61,140 nt of DNA, from positions 1 to 61,140 of the forward strand of contig JAAFIL010000022.1 of NCBI GenBank assembly GCA_013297775.1, written 5' to 3'. The position numbers and the translations under genes were made by a program. Shown here in pieces: positions 48,501 through 56,646 of the stretch; position 1 is the stretch's first letter; every line of letters begins with the position of its first letter. The stretch comes from Bacteroidota bacterium. Lineage in GTDB: Bacteria; Bacteroidota; Bacteroidia; B-17B0; Aurantibacillaceae. Below the pieces are notes generated by a model that saw only the letters and a program-made list of their open reading frames with translations, searched no databases and had not been told where the DNA came from.

Positions 48501-51500
48501 ACACAAATAGTTGATGTGGTTGTTAATCCACTTCCCGTTGTTACCATTGCAGCTATACCGGGTAATAGTATTTGTGCGGGTAATTCGGTAACCTTGTCGG
48601 CAAGTGGTGCCAACAGTTATACATGGGTTCCATCCAATGTCAACACCTCTTCCATAGTAGAAACGCCTTTATCAACGCAAACGTTCACCGTTTTTGGCGA
48701 AACATCGGGTTGTGCTGTTAGTTCAATCCTCACGATTACGGTAGTGCCTTTACCAACGCTTACTATAACTCCTTCGGCTTCTACTGTTTGTGCAGGAAAT
48801 CAAGTAACCTTAACTGCTACTGGTGCTAACACCTACACGTGGTTGCCTGCTTCGGTAAATGGTTCGGTATTTATAGATGCACCGCTTGTTTCAACAACAT
48901 ACACTTTATTTGGAGAAAGCAATGGATGCTCTAACAATTCATCGGCAACAATTGTCGTAGATACAAATCCTACAGTTACAGCTTCTGCTTCTTCTAACAC
49001 CATTTGTAGTGGTGGAAGTGTTACGCTTTCGGCTATTGGGGCTAATACTTATACTTGGAATCCAGGTAACTTAACAGGTACTTCAATAACAGTTAACCCA
49101 ACCACAACCACAACTTATAGTTTACAAGGTCAAAATGGAAATGGTTGTTTAAGTAATATTAATCTTTTAACAGTAACAGTAACACCTGCACCTAGCATTG
49201 GCATTGCAGCATCGGCTCTTGGTATATGCGCGGGTAGTACCGTTAGCTTAACCGCATTGGGTGCTACTAATTATACTTGGTTGCCAAGTAACGCCAATGG
49301 TACTATAGAAATTGTGTCACCTACTACTACTACTTCTTATACTTTATTAGGAGATAATGGTGGTTGCGTTGGTCAAAGTGCTGTAACAGTTACGGTTTCG
49401 CCAGCGGTTACTATTGCTGCCAGTAACTCTGCGGGGGCTGGTTTATGCGCCAGTTCGACAGTTACTTTGAGTGCTAACGGTGCTACTTCTTACACTTGGT
49501 CTCCGGGTAACTTATCGGGTAGTTCAGTAACAGTTACTCCAACTGTAACTACAACTTACACGGTGGTAGGCGATAATGGAGCGGGTTGCACAGGTACTGC
49601 GGTTACTACCGTTTCTGTTTTAACAGCACCTTCTTTAACAATATCTTCACCTGCCTTTACTATTTGCGCAAATGGTTCAACAACATTAAATGCGAGTGGT
49701 GCTAATACTTATACATGGGTTCCTTTCGGAATTACACCTCCGTCCATATCTGTTTCGCCAACTGTAACTACTACTTACACGTTATTAGGTTCTGATGGTG
49801 TTTGCACCGCTTCAACAACTGTGATTGTGTTTGTAGATGCGTCTCCATCTTTAACAGTTGCGGCTAGTCCAACTCTCATTTGTGGTGCTGGTTCATCTAC
49901 ATTAAACGTTAGTGGTGCGTTAAGCTACACATGGCAGCCAGTTAATGTAATAGGTTCGAGTGTGGTAGTTACACCAACTTCTACAACTATTTATACAGTA
50001 ACAGGAGCAAATGCTAACGGTTGTTTAGACTCAACTACACTATTAATTACCGTAGGAACTGCGCCAAGCGTAACAGCACTCAATAATGGGCCTATTAATT
50101 GTACATTAACATCGGTTACGCTAAGTGCAAATGTGATAGCCTCTAACGTCGCCTTTATTTGGAATGGTCCAGGTACTTATACTTCGGCCTTACAAAATCC
50201 TTCGGGCATTAGTGTGCCAGGCGATTATACAGTAACTGCCATAGATGTATTAAGTGGTTGTTCAACTACTGCTGTAACAACGGTTACTACCGATCCTTCG
50301 GTACCACAATTAACGGTAACGCCTAGTGGTAGTTTATCGTGTGTTAACACAACGGTATCTATTTTAGCGGTAACTAACGCTACCAACGCATCGTACAGTT
50401 GGACAGGTCCTTCGTCGTTTACCGCTTCGGCAGCAACCATTACAGTTAGCGCAGGTGGTGTGTATTCGCTTACGGTTGTCAATTTAGATAGTAATTGTCC
50501 GGCTTCAACGGTTGTAACAGTAAGCGGCAATACGGTTTTAGCCGTAACAGCTACTATTATACCAGCTACTTGTTCGGGTACAATTACTAATAACGATGGC
50601 TCTATTTTCTTAGGTGGTTATGGCATAAGTGATCGCTTCGATTTAGTTCCTGGTCCAAGTTATACTGGCACGGCTGTTTATGCAACGGCGAGTGTTATTG
50701 CAGCGAGTGGACTTATTACGAGTACATTGGTTAACCCCATTGCACCTGTTCCTTACACGGTTAGAGTGTTTGATGTAAACGGTTGTACTATTGATATAAC
50801 CTTAACCTTAACACCAACCTCATGTCAAACCGTTTCGCCAAATAGCGATTTTGGATTAGCCAAAGCGGTAAGTACAGCCTCGTTGCAAACCATTGATGGC
50901 TCTTACAATGTAACTTATACGGTAGTGGCTCAAAACGCATCGTTAGGTGTATTAAGTAATGTAACTTTAGTAGAAGCATTAGCAAATACTTTCCCAGCAC
51001 CTACTACGTTTAGTATAATTAGTGCACCAGTTGTTACCAACACCAATAGCGGCTTGGTTATTAATCCATTGTTTGATGGTGTAACGCAAGCAGCACTTAC
51101 CTTGCCAACGAGCATCATGGCTCCACGAGCAAGCGATACCATTGTGTTTCAAGTAAACATTATTCCAAATGGAGCGTTTGGACCATTTAATAATAGCATA
51201 TTAGGTACAGTTATTTCGGGTACAAATGTTTTGAGTGATATTTCGCAAACGGGTTTAATACCTGATCCTAACTCTGATCTTAACTTTGCAGATAACAATC
51301 AACCAACGGTATTGTTACTCGATCCATTCCGTTTCTTTGGTATAACGAAAGAGGGAAGTGTGAGTAAAAAATTAAGCGATAACACCTACGATGTTACTTA
51401 TACCATTACAGTTCATAATCGTGGAAACGATACCTTGCGTAATGTGTTGGTAAAAGATAGCTTGTTCAATAATACCGTGAAACTACCAGCGAGTTATGTA

Positions 51501-52097
51501 TTAAGAAATGGACCTATCACTTCGGGAATGTTGATTGCGAATCCAGCGTACAATGGCAATTCGGATATTAATTTAATTGTACCTGCATCGAGTAAAATAG
51601 CACCACTTACTACAGAGCGAATCATCTTTACGATTAATATAGTAACTGATACTGTAACCATTTATCGCAACAGAGCCATAGGCAATGCTTTAGGAAGTGG
51701 TAATGTAGCCGTATCTGACACCTCGAATAATGGCAATAACCCAGATACAAACAACAACGGTATTTGGAATGAAGCGGTAGATAACGTTCCAACCGTGTTA
51801 ATCATTAAAACAGATGCGTTTTTTATACCTGATGTGTTTACACCCGATGGTGATGGTAAAAACGATTTCTTTGTGATTAAAGGTTTAAATGGGAATGTGG
51901 ACAATGCACTAATGGTGTTTAACCGTTGGGGTAGTAAGGTGTACGAAAAAACCAGTTACGATAACACGTGGGATGGTATTCCGAATGTGAGTGGAACATT
52001 TGGATCACAAAAATTACCACCAGGTACTTATTACTATATCTTCGAAACGAAGGATGGTTCTAAACCAATTACTGGATTTATAGTGATACAGTATTAA
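42567..52097 (+). CDS. Giant Ig-repeat adhesin-like protein, T9SS type B sorting domain
   Basis: 3176 residues. Signal peptide ends GRSQ near 25. Residues about 50-265 form a beta-rich domain (PINIGFNFCYFGTNFNQCLV, GGFRDIDPSQGG). From about 320 to 2500 come 30 Ig-like modules of about 72 residues, consensus ICSGxSxTLTATGAxTYTWN then VSPTxTTTYTVTG and a GC motif; two divergent Ig modules follow. Two DUF11-like domains lie near 2770-2990 (SYNVTYTVVAQNAS, TYDVTYTITVHNRGNDTLRN). The end (FIPDVFTPDGDGKNDFFVI, VFNRWGSKVYEK, LPPGTYYYIF) is the gliding-motility-associated type B sorting domain. It should be surface-exposed, SprB-like, acting in adhesion or gliding. PorP/SprF follows directly. Confidence 0.88.
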   Translation: MKLIIRYHLIILLSLGASFLGRSQTCLTINAGTNTTTCQGSCANLNAVISQSVRATTVYSVSSVANAPLPYTGGTNAFAFGTDDIWSQPINIGFNFCYFGTNFNQCLVGSNGQLTFSTALAGSGNNFNVTTALPNLVDLPGNTICGGFRDIDPSQGGFIRTYTTGVAPCRRFVAYWLAVPHFGNGCSAIPSTTFQIVLNETTNDVQIFIDNQTACTVNSAGAAIVGIQNANGTVGNAAPGRNFPGAWTAINEGWLFRPNGASATSITWNGPSGIVGTGLTATVCPTVNTTYTAAMVVTQCNGATNTVTSTVQVAVSPTPNIVASSNTTNICPNTSVSLNATGALTYTWNPGNLVGSSPVVTPGSTTTYTVIGTGVGSCTSSALVTVTVIPSPTLIISNLSPSICAGGSSTLSATGGVSYTWQPIGVNASSVVVNPLTSTTYTLLGSNASGCTSSVTTNVAVFALPLVSISAVPNPLCAGSTATLTASGATNYTWSTGATIPSIVVNPTVTTTFSVIGSAVSGCTASAITTVTVIPLFPVVINPSSSTVCPNTSVNLFASAAAISYTWLPVNVFTPTVSVSPSVTTVYTVIASNGICSNTATATVVTLAAPVLNPVASPTAVCVGNSSTLSASGALTYTWLPGGVNTPSFTATPPVTTVFSVSGTNGLGCVSTQTLALTVNPIPTISTLGTSTAICAGSNGTLNATGATSYTWSPGNITFSTAIVSPTVTTTYTVVGATSGCTNTQTATMLVNPTPTVIASTSSNSICIGQTATLSATGAISFTWNPGNLIGSSVNVSPVTSTIYTVTGVNGSNCTSTRTIAITVNPLPTLVASATPTAICNAGTVTLTATGANTYTWNPGNLNGSVVTPTLNTTTVYTVTGSSLSGCTNSAIVTVSVNTLSPIAIVATPTAICSGASATLSASGPSSFTWTPGNLTTAAIVVNPTVSTTYTATSTSGACTSAQTLNLVVNPLPVLTATSNPIFICSGNTATLTATGASTYTWNPGNLTGSSVVVSPAASSIFTVTGTSALGCTSTRTLILNVIPTPTLTVNASPSSVCLGNTTTLTASGAATYVWNPISVFSATAFATPLANTVYTVNGSNGVCVSTRTILVTVNPLPIITPAATPSAICSGNSATLSATGGVTYTWTPGNFNGSSVVVSPTISTVFTVTSTNSLGCNGTATVALNVNPNPTIFIAASPSNICLGGSATLTASGAANYTWSPIPALGPVVVLNPTVTTNYTVLGSTGACSSTQTVTVVVNPLPILTVSTSSAAICAGSPATLTASGASTYTWNPGNLIGASVVVTPTSSTVYTVNATSALGCNATRTIALFVAPTPIINPIATPALICSGSSATLSATGAASYTWNPGNLTGSSVTVSPLVSTTYTVNGTNLFGCVGTRTVALNVTPTPTVLASASAISICSGASTTLTATGANNYTWTPGNITSSVAVVSPTVTTTFTVTGNAGICSDVDTITIFVNPTPILNLSASSTTICSGDVSTLIASGATSYTWNPGNLNGTTIVVSPTVTTTYSVTGSNFSGCNSNGTITIVVNPLPVIIAFPSPAAICSGNSATLIASGGTTYTWTPGNLNGAIVSVTPVATTIFTVTSNNALGCTGTATVSVLVSPTPIINVSTSQNPICIGNSATLTATGATSFTWNPGAITTPTAVVTPTTFTTYTVTGTIGSCTSTTFVPVFVLPLPNITATAAPDTICSGALTTLSANGALTYTWLPGSLNGAVVNTIPAASTQFTVSGTDASGCVGTQTVDVVVNPLPVVTIAATPGNSICAGNSVTLSASGANSYTWVPSNVNTSSIVETPLSTQTFTVFGETSGCAVSSIITITVVPSPTLTITPSASTVCAGNSVILTATGATSFTWNPGAITTPTAVVTPTAFTTYTVTGDVGGCTSTTLVPVSVSPLPNITATAVPDTICSGALTTLSANGALTYTWLPGSLNGSVVNTILTASTQFTVSGTDASGCVGTQIVDVVVNPLPVVTIAAIPGNSICAGNSVTLSASGANSYTWVPSNVNTSSIVETPLSTQTFTVFGETSGCAVSSILTITVVPLPTLTITPSASTVCAGNQVTLTATGANTYTWLPASVNGSVFIDAPLVSTTYTLFGESNGCSNNSSATIVVDTNPTVTASASSNTICSGGSVTLSAIGANTYTWNPGNLTGTSITVNPTTTTTYSLQGQNGNGCLSNINLLTVTVTPAPSIGIAASALGICAGSTVSLTALGATNYTWLPSNANGTIEIVSPTTTTSYTLLGDNGGCVGQSAVTVTVSPAVTIAASNSAGAGLCASSTVTLSANGATSYTWSPGNLSGSSVTVTPTVTTTYTVVGDNGAGCTGTAVTTVSVLTAPSLTISSPAFTICANGSTTLNASGANTYTWVPFGITPPSISVSPTVTTTYTLLGSDGVCTASTTVIVFVDASPSLTVAASPTLICGAGSSTLNVSGALSYTWQPVNVIGSSVVVTPTSTTIYTVTGANANGCLDSTTLLITVGTAPSVTALNNGPINCTLTSVTLSANVIASNVAFIWNGPGTYTSALQNPSGISVPGDYTVTAIDVLSGCSTTAVTTVTTDPSVPQLTVTPSGSLSCVNTTVSILAVTNATNASYSWTGPSSFTASAATITVSAGGVYSLTVVNLDSNCPASTVVTVSGNTVLAVTATIIPATCSGTITNNDGSIFLGGYGISDRFDLVPGPSYTGTAVYATASVIAASGLITSTLVNPIAPVPYTVRVFDVNGCTIDITLTLTPTSCQTVSPNSDFGLAKAVSTASLQTIDGSYNVTYTVVAQNASLGVLSNVTLVEALANTFPAPTTFSIISAPVVTNTNSGLVINPLFDGVTQAALTLPTSIMAPRASDTIVFQVNIIPNGAFGPFNNSILGTVISGTNVLSDISQTGLIPDPNSDLNFADNNQPTVLLLDPFRFFGITKEGSVSKKLSDNTYDVTYTITVHNRGNDTLRNVLVKDSLFNNTVKLPASYVLRNGPITSGMLIANPAYNGNSDINLIVPASSKIAPLTTERIIFTINIVTDTVTIYRNRAIGNALGSGNVAVSDTSNNGNNPDTNNNGIWNEAVDNVPTVLIIKTDAFFIPDVFTPDGDGKNDFFVIKGLNGNVDNALMVFNRWGSKVYEKTSYDNTWDGIPNVSGTFGSQKLPPGTYYYIFETKDGSKPITGFIVIQY
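43530..50060 (+). repeat. 30 tandem Ig-like modules in the adhesin gene
   Basis: Thirty consecutive modules of about 216-225 bp each, all with a cysteine in the first strand (ICxG) and a second one in a GCxxT/S motif. Each module therefore has its own likely disulfide. DNA identity between neighbours varies. The reverse strand also stays open over much of it, giving many spurious ORFs. Confidence 0.85.
47512..48800 (+). repeat. 654-bp tandem duplication within the adhesin
   Basis: The stretch beginning near 47512 (GATSFTWNPGAITTP) recurs near 48166 with a constant offset of 654 bp (218 codons, three modules). For example, AACATTACGGCTACTGCTG starts at 47664 and again at 48318. The copies differ at only scattered positions, so this is the most recent duplication in the gene. 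Confidence 0.8.
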
Positions 52098-53068
52098 TGA
52101 ATGAAAAAATTAAAGCGATGAAAAAAAATAAATTAACCGTTTACCTGTGTTTGTTAGCTTTGCTAATACTAAATGGAGGTGTTGTTAAAGCACAATACGA
52201 TGCTATGTTTAGCCAGTATATGTTTAACGAAATGTTTATTAATCCAGCGTATGCGGGTAGCAAAGAAGCCATGAGTGCAACGGTTTTGCACCGCCAACAA
52301 TGGCTTAACTTCCCTGGGCGACCTGTAACCACAAGCTTTTCGTTGCATGGACCTTTAATGGGACAAAAAATGGGCTTGGGTTTAAGTGTATTAAACGAAA
52401 AAATAGGCGTATTAAATCGTAATTTAATTTATGCAAATTATGCGTACCGAATTAAAACATCAGACAAGGGACGCTTGGCTTTTGGGTTAATGGCTGGTAT
52501 TCATAACCAAGTGAATCGTTTTGCCGATTTAAAAACAACCGATGCAGGCGACGTTCAAGTTTCACAAAACTCGCCAAGCACCATTGCCCCTAATTTTGGC
52601 AGTGGCATTTATTATAACACCGATAAATTTTATGCTGGCTTTTCTATTCCACGTATGGTAGATGACCGTGTAACTTTTGATGCAGTTGGTAATCCTATCG
52701 AAAACATTAAAGTGGACTTTACACGTTTCCATTATTATTTTACTTTAGGCTATGTATTTACGCTTGGCGAATCGTTAAAGCTAAAACCACAAGCTATGGT
52801 AAAAGCTGTTCAAAATGCACCGATACAATACGACATCAATGCTAATTTTTTAATTGCTAACCGCATTTGGGCTGGGTTAGGGTATCGCAGTAACAGCAGC
52901 GCAATTGGTTTATTGGGTGCGCAAATCACCCCTCAATTAATGGCTTCTTACTCTTACGATTATGGCTTAAATGCTATCCAAAAATATTCGCAAGGATCGC
53001 ACGAACTAGCCATTAGTTATTTATTTGCCTACAAAGGCCGTCGCGTTATTAGTCCACGTTATTTTTAA
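52097..53068 (+). CDS. PorP/SprF-family outer-membrane protein
   Basis: 323 residues; the ATG at 52097 shares one base with the adhesin stop, and a second in-frame ATG at 52118 (MKKNKLTVYLCLLALLILNG) fits a signal peptide better. Signal ends VVKAQ. The start of the mature part, YDAMFSQYMFNEMFINPAYA then HRQQWLNFPGRP, is the PorP/SprF hallmark. GLGLSVLNEKIG and LAFGLMAGIHNQVN are also typical, and the rest is a beta-barrel. SprF-like proteins are needed for secretion or attachment of type B cargo, so this is the expected partner of the 3176-residue protein. The next gene follows within 5 bp. Confidence 0.92.
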   Translation: MNEKIKAMKKNKLTVYLCLLALLILNGGVVKAQYDAMFSQYMFNEMFINPAYAGSKEAMSATVLHRQQWLNFPGRPVTTSFSLHGPLMGQKMGLGLSVLNEKIGVLNRNLIYANYAYRIKTSDKGRLAFGLMAGIHNQVNRFADLKTTDAGDVQVSQNSPSTIAPNFGSGIYYNTDKFYAGFSIPRMVDDRVTFDAVGNPIENIKVDFTRFHYYFTLGYVFTLGESLKLKPQAMVKAVQNAPIQYDINANFLIANRIWAGLGYRSNSSAIGLLGAQITPQLMASYSYDYGLNAIQKYSQGSHELAISYLFAYKGRRVISPRYF

Positions 53069-53072
53069 TGAT

Positions 53073-55271
53073 ATGAAACGAATGTATTTTTATACCGCCA
53101 TATTTACCTTAGTTGCGGGTGTTAGTTTTTCTCAAACGAAGGTATTAGAAAAAGCCAATAAGTATTTTGGTTCTCAGGCCTACGCCGAAGCCATTCCACT
53201 TTACGAAAAGGCCATTCGTAAAGACAGTAGCAATAAACTCATCTTATCGAATTTGGGCGATTGTTACCGTTATACCAAAAACACAAAAGGGCAATTGATG
53301 TGTTATAACCGTTTGATACGATCAGGGAAAGCTGAGTCTATTCATAAATTATACATGGGGCAAGCCTTGATGGAGAATAACGAGTACGAACGCGCTAAAA
53401 CGTTTATGGACGATTATGCTTCTGATGCCCGTGGTAAAACCATTTCAAAAGGGCTGATAGATGTTAAACGGTTCTCTAAAAATGAAGATGCCTATAAATT
53501 AGAGAAAGAAGAATTTAATTCGGATGAAAATGATTTTGCAGCAGTAAGTTATCGCGATAATAATGTGGTGTTTGCTTCAACTCGCCGCAAAACAAAATGG
53601 ATTAGTAGAGAACATGCGTGGACCAATAATCAATATTTGAATTTGTATGTTACTCGAAAAAATCCGACAGGTACTTACATTCCACCGCAGTTATTTATGA
53701 AAGATTTACAATCGAAATTTAACGATGGTCCGGTTTGTTTTAGTAAAGACTATTCAACGGTTTATGTAACCCGAAATGGTTCGAAGAGCAATGCCCGTGC
53801 CAAAGATGGAACGTATAAATTACGTTTATTAGAAGCTAAACTAAGCGCTAACGGTTTTGAGCGCGTAACTGAGTTTCCTTATAATGGCACAGAATATAAC
53901 TGTGCGCATCCAGCTATTTCGGCCGATGGTAATACATTATACTTTGCATCGGATAGAATGGGTGGTGTTGGAGGCATGGACATTTGGATGTGTAAAAAAG
54001 AAGGCGAAGGGAAATGGGGAGCTCCCGAAAATTTAGGTGAAAAAGTAAACACGGCAGGCAACGAATTATTTCCGTTTATAACTGAAAATGATGTCTTGTA
54101 TTTTTCATCGAATGGGCAAGAGGGTTTGGGTGGATTAGATATTTATGAAACCAAATTAAAAGATGGTAAAGCCACTCGCGTTTACAATATGGGAACGCCT
54201 ATCAATAGTAAAGATGATGATTTTGCTTATACCTTAAGTGCCGATGAAAAATCGGGGTATTTAAGTTCGAACCGCGATAAAGGTCAATTAAACGACGATG
54301 TGTATGGAGTTTCGATTTTGCGTGTGGTGAAACGTGGCAAGGGAGTGAAGGTAATTACAAAAGACAAAGCAAGTGGGCAAATTATACCTTATGCTGCATT
54401 GTTAGTGAATGGACAGGCGTTTACTACCAACGATAAAGGCGAATACGAAACGGTAATTGAAGAAGATACAAAGTATGTGTTGGCGGCCTCGAAAGATAAG
54501 TACACCGATTTAAAAGATTCGGTTACAACTTTAAGTTCGCCTGAAGATGATTTTTCGAAAGAATTGTTGCTAGAGAAAATTCCGAATTTTACTTTGTTAG
54601 CTTTTGTTACCGATGCTAAAACCAACAAAGCCATTGAAGGGGTAAAAGTTACCATTAAAGATTTATTTGCTAATAAACCGTTTGATACTTACACCACGCC
54701 TACTAGTGGAGAGTATAAAAAACCATTGTTAGGTAAAAAAATGGGTGATAAATTAATTTATGAAATTAAGTTAGAGAAAGAAGGGTATTTAACTAAGATG
54801 GTGAACTTTACACAAGATTTAACCAAGGAAGGGGATGTGTTAATGAACAATTCTATTTCGTTAACTTTAGGGAAAGTGGAAGTGGGCATGGATTTAGCGA
54901 AGATAATAGATATTAAACCCATTTATTTTGATTTAGGTAAAGCTAACATTCGTAAAGATGCAGCGTTAGAGTTAGATAAGATTGTGGCCGTTATGAAGCA
55001 ATACCCCAACATGGTGGTAGAGTTAGGTTCGCATACCGATTGCCGAAGTAGTGCGGCTTCTAATTTAAAACTATCCGATAAGCGTGCAAAAGCAAGTGCT
55101 GCATATATTGTATCGAAAGGGGTAGAGAAGATTCGCATTTATGGCAAAGGCTACGGCGAAACTAAATTATTAAATGGTTGTGCCTGCGAGGGCGCAGTGA
55201 AGCCAACGTGTAGCGAGGACGAGCATCAAAAAAATCGTCGCACTGAGTTTATTATTGTGAAGCTAAAATAA
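53073..55271 (+). CDS. TPR/PD40/OmpA envelope protein (PorE-like)
   Basis: 732 residues from ATG 53073 (MKRMYFYTAIFTLVAGVSFS); the longer frame from 53025 overlaps the PorP/SprF gene. TPR at about 22-130 (AYAEAIPLYEKAIRKD), then a PD40 propeller at about 150-420 (ADGNTLYFASDRMGGVGGMD, LYFSSNGQEGLGGLDIYETK). Two carboxypeptidase-regulatory-like domains follow at about 440-600, and an OmpA-like peptidoglycan-binding domain lies at about 610-732 (IYFDLGKANIRKDAALELDK, VELGSHTDCRSS, LSDKRAKASAAYIV, KNRRTEFIIV). It should link the outer membrane complex to peptidoglycan. It completes the adhesin-SprF-OmpA set. Confidence 0.9.
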   Translation: MKRMYFYTAIFTLVAGVSFSQTKVLEKANKYFGSQAYAEAIPLYEKAIRKDSSNKLILSNLGDCYRYTKNTKGQLMCYNRLIRSGKAESIHKLYMGQALMENNEYERAKTFMDDYASDARGKTISKGLIDVKRFSKNEDAYKLEKEEFNSDENDFAAVSYRDNNVVFASTRRKTKWISREHAWTNNQYLNLYVTRKNPTGTYIPPQLFMKDLQSKFNDGPVCFSKDYSTVYVTRNGSKSNARAKDGTYKLRLLEAKLSANGFERVTEFPYNGTEYNCAHPAISADGNTLYFASDRMGGVGGMDIWMCKKEGEGKWGAPENLGEKVNTAGNELFPFITENDVLYFSSNGQEGLGGLDIYETKLKDGKATRVYNMGTPINSKDDDFAYTLSADEKSGYLSSNRDKGQLNDDVYGVSILRVVKRGKGVKVITKDKASGQIIPYAALLVNGQAFTTNDKGEYETVIEEDTKYVLAASKDKYTDLKDSVTTLSSPEDDFSKELLLEKIPNFTLLAFVTDAKTNKAIEGVKVTIKDLFANKPFDTYTTPTSGEYKKPLLGKKMGDKLIYEIKLEKEGYLTKMVNFTQDLTKEGDVLMNNSISLTLGKVEVGMDLAKIIDIKPIYFDLGKANIRKDAALELDKIVAVMKQYPNMVVELGSHTDCRSSAASNLKLSDKRAKASAAYIVSKGVEKIRIYGKGYGETKLLNGCACEGAVKPTCSEDEHQKNRRTEFIIVKLK

Positions 55272-55860
55272 GTACTGCTTTTTTTGATTACCAACTGTAG
55301 CTTTTTACTAAAATAAATTTACTTGCGGTATGGCGTCGCCTATCCATGCGGCGGTTGATGTAATTGTGTTTTATTTTTCCTAAAATTTATTGCATAATAC
55401 CAATTTTGTTTTAGCACATTTCTTCTTTGGGAAGTTTGATGACTAGAGTGTTTTGTCGTTAATATAAAAATTGTAACTTTTGAGTTTTACACAGGCTTTA
55501 GTATAGTGCTAAATAATTCCATTTGTATATACTAAATAGCCTAATTGCTAACGTTTTTTTAATGCTAGTTTTTTTAGAAATTTACGTGGTGTAAGTTCCA
55601 CTTACAAAAAACAATTAGGCTGTACGAGGTACTATAAATTTTTATTATTACATTTGAAAAACTAGTTATCTTCATTTAATTGAAGTAGTAAAGTTTAACC
55701 AAAAGTGTAAAAAATAACTAAAAAAAATAATGGGTATAAAACGCCAAAGCTGCCACAATTTAGCGAATGGATGTTGTGTAGGTGCTGTAGAATGGCGGGG
55801 GATATAGTAGTTGGCGGTAACTGTAAGATAAAAACCAATAAACAAAAATAAAGACAGAGT
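55272..55860. other. 589-bp non-coding region, left edge of the accessory array
   Basis: No ORF. It contains a perfect 10-bp inverted repeat, AGCCTAATTG at 55538-55547 and CAATTAGGCT at 55612-55621. Inside that is a small hairpin GTAAGT/ACTTAC. CAAAGCTGCCA at 55745-55755 resembles the GTTAGCTGCCA box that ends later spacers; its last 8 bases are identical. The first array gene follows at 55861. Confidence 0.5.
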
Positions 55861-56442
55861 ATGAAATCAATCTTCAAATTAATCCTTGTCAGTATCATAT
55901 TGACAAGCTGTAAGTCTTGGGACGCAAGCAAAATAACTGTAAAGAAAGAACCATTGACACCAAAGCTGTTGACTTTAGAACGCAAAATTGAAGATGTTGC
56001 GAATTCAGTCGTTGCGACGAATCCAGATGAGATGAAAATTTTCACAAAAGAGGTTGAAGAAAATTTAATTGATCCATATGGAGATAAATACGGCTATATT
56101 ATAATGAAACAAAACATTATTAAAATGAAACCTGGCATTTTTATTCCTAATGCCATCTTGTTATTTATACCGACTATTCTTGGTTTGCCTTGTACAATTA
56201 CAAAATATACAATTGAAGTTGAAATAAGAATTACTGATTTTCAAAATAAACTTATCGGAAAATATACTGCAATAGGCAAAGCAAAAAATATTTGTGCAAT
56301 GTATTATGGCTATTCATTAATGAATGTAGTACGCAAGACTTATGCTGACGCAATTAATGACGCTTTTAATCAAATTAGACCTCAAATTTTAGCGGACATA
56401 AACAGACTTAATGAGAAACTTAAATCGAGTAAAACAAATTAA
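55861..56442 (+). CDS. Lipoprotein of unknown function (array gene 1)
   Basis: 193 residues. The start MKSIFKLILVSIILTSCKSW carries a lipobox LTSC (Cys17). A hydrophobic segment at about 95-115 (PNAILLFIPTILGLPCTITK) could dip into the membrane. The C-terminal third is helical (AINDAFNQIRPQILADINRL). No family is known. It is the first of five unrelated plus-strand genes separated by repeated spacers. Codon choice is more AT-rich than in the preceding OmpA gene. Confidence 0.65.
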   Translation: MKSIFKLILVSIILTSCKSWDASKITVKKEPLTPKLLTLERKIEDVANSVVATNPDEMKIFTKEVEENLIDPYGDKYGYIIMKQNIIKMKPGIFIPNAILLFIPTILGLPCTITKYTIEVEIRITDFQNKLIGKYTAIGKAKNICAMYYGYSLMNVVRKTYADAINDAFNQIRPQILADINRLNEKLKSSKTN

Positions 56443-56616
56443 ACAGCAGCCGCTAACAACACCTACTAGCCATTGGACTGAATCGGTCATCGTTCGCGCG
56501 CAATTAAAGCGGTAGACAATTTATTTGCGGCTCACTAATTAAGTAAGTGTCTTTAAACAAACGTTTTTGGTTATAGACAGTTAATGCTCCGAAAGCCCAA
56601 CAGCCATTAGCCCCCA
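56442..56616 (+). other. attC-like intergenic spacer S1
   Basis: It begins with AACAGCAGC at 56442-56450 and GCTAAC at 56452-56457, and ends with ATTAGCCCCCA at 56606-56616 (8 of 11 bases of GTTAGCTGCCA). Internal arms pair imperfectly: TTGGACTGAATCGG on the left with CCGAAAGCCCAA on the right. No gene fits inside. It matches the S4 spacer at the left box. Confidence 0.4.
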
Positions 56617-56646
56617 CCCCATTATGCCCAATGCTGACAGACAGCT

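Noticed and set aside
43530-50060. Regularly spaced repeats that might be taken for a CRISPR array
   Set aside because: Period is about 220 bp, in frame and coding; repeats are Ig-like protein modules.
43530-50530. Many minus-strand ORFs of 60-100 codons opposite the adhesin modules
   Set aside because: They recur once per module in the same antisense frame. Reverse complements of the Thr/Val/Ala codons used simply lack stops. No signal, start context or family.
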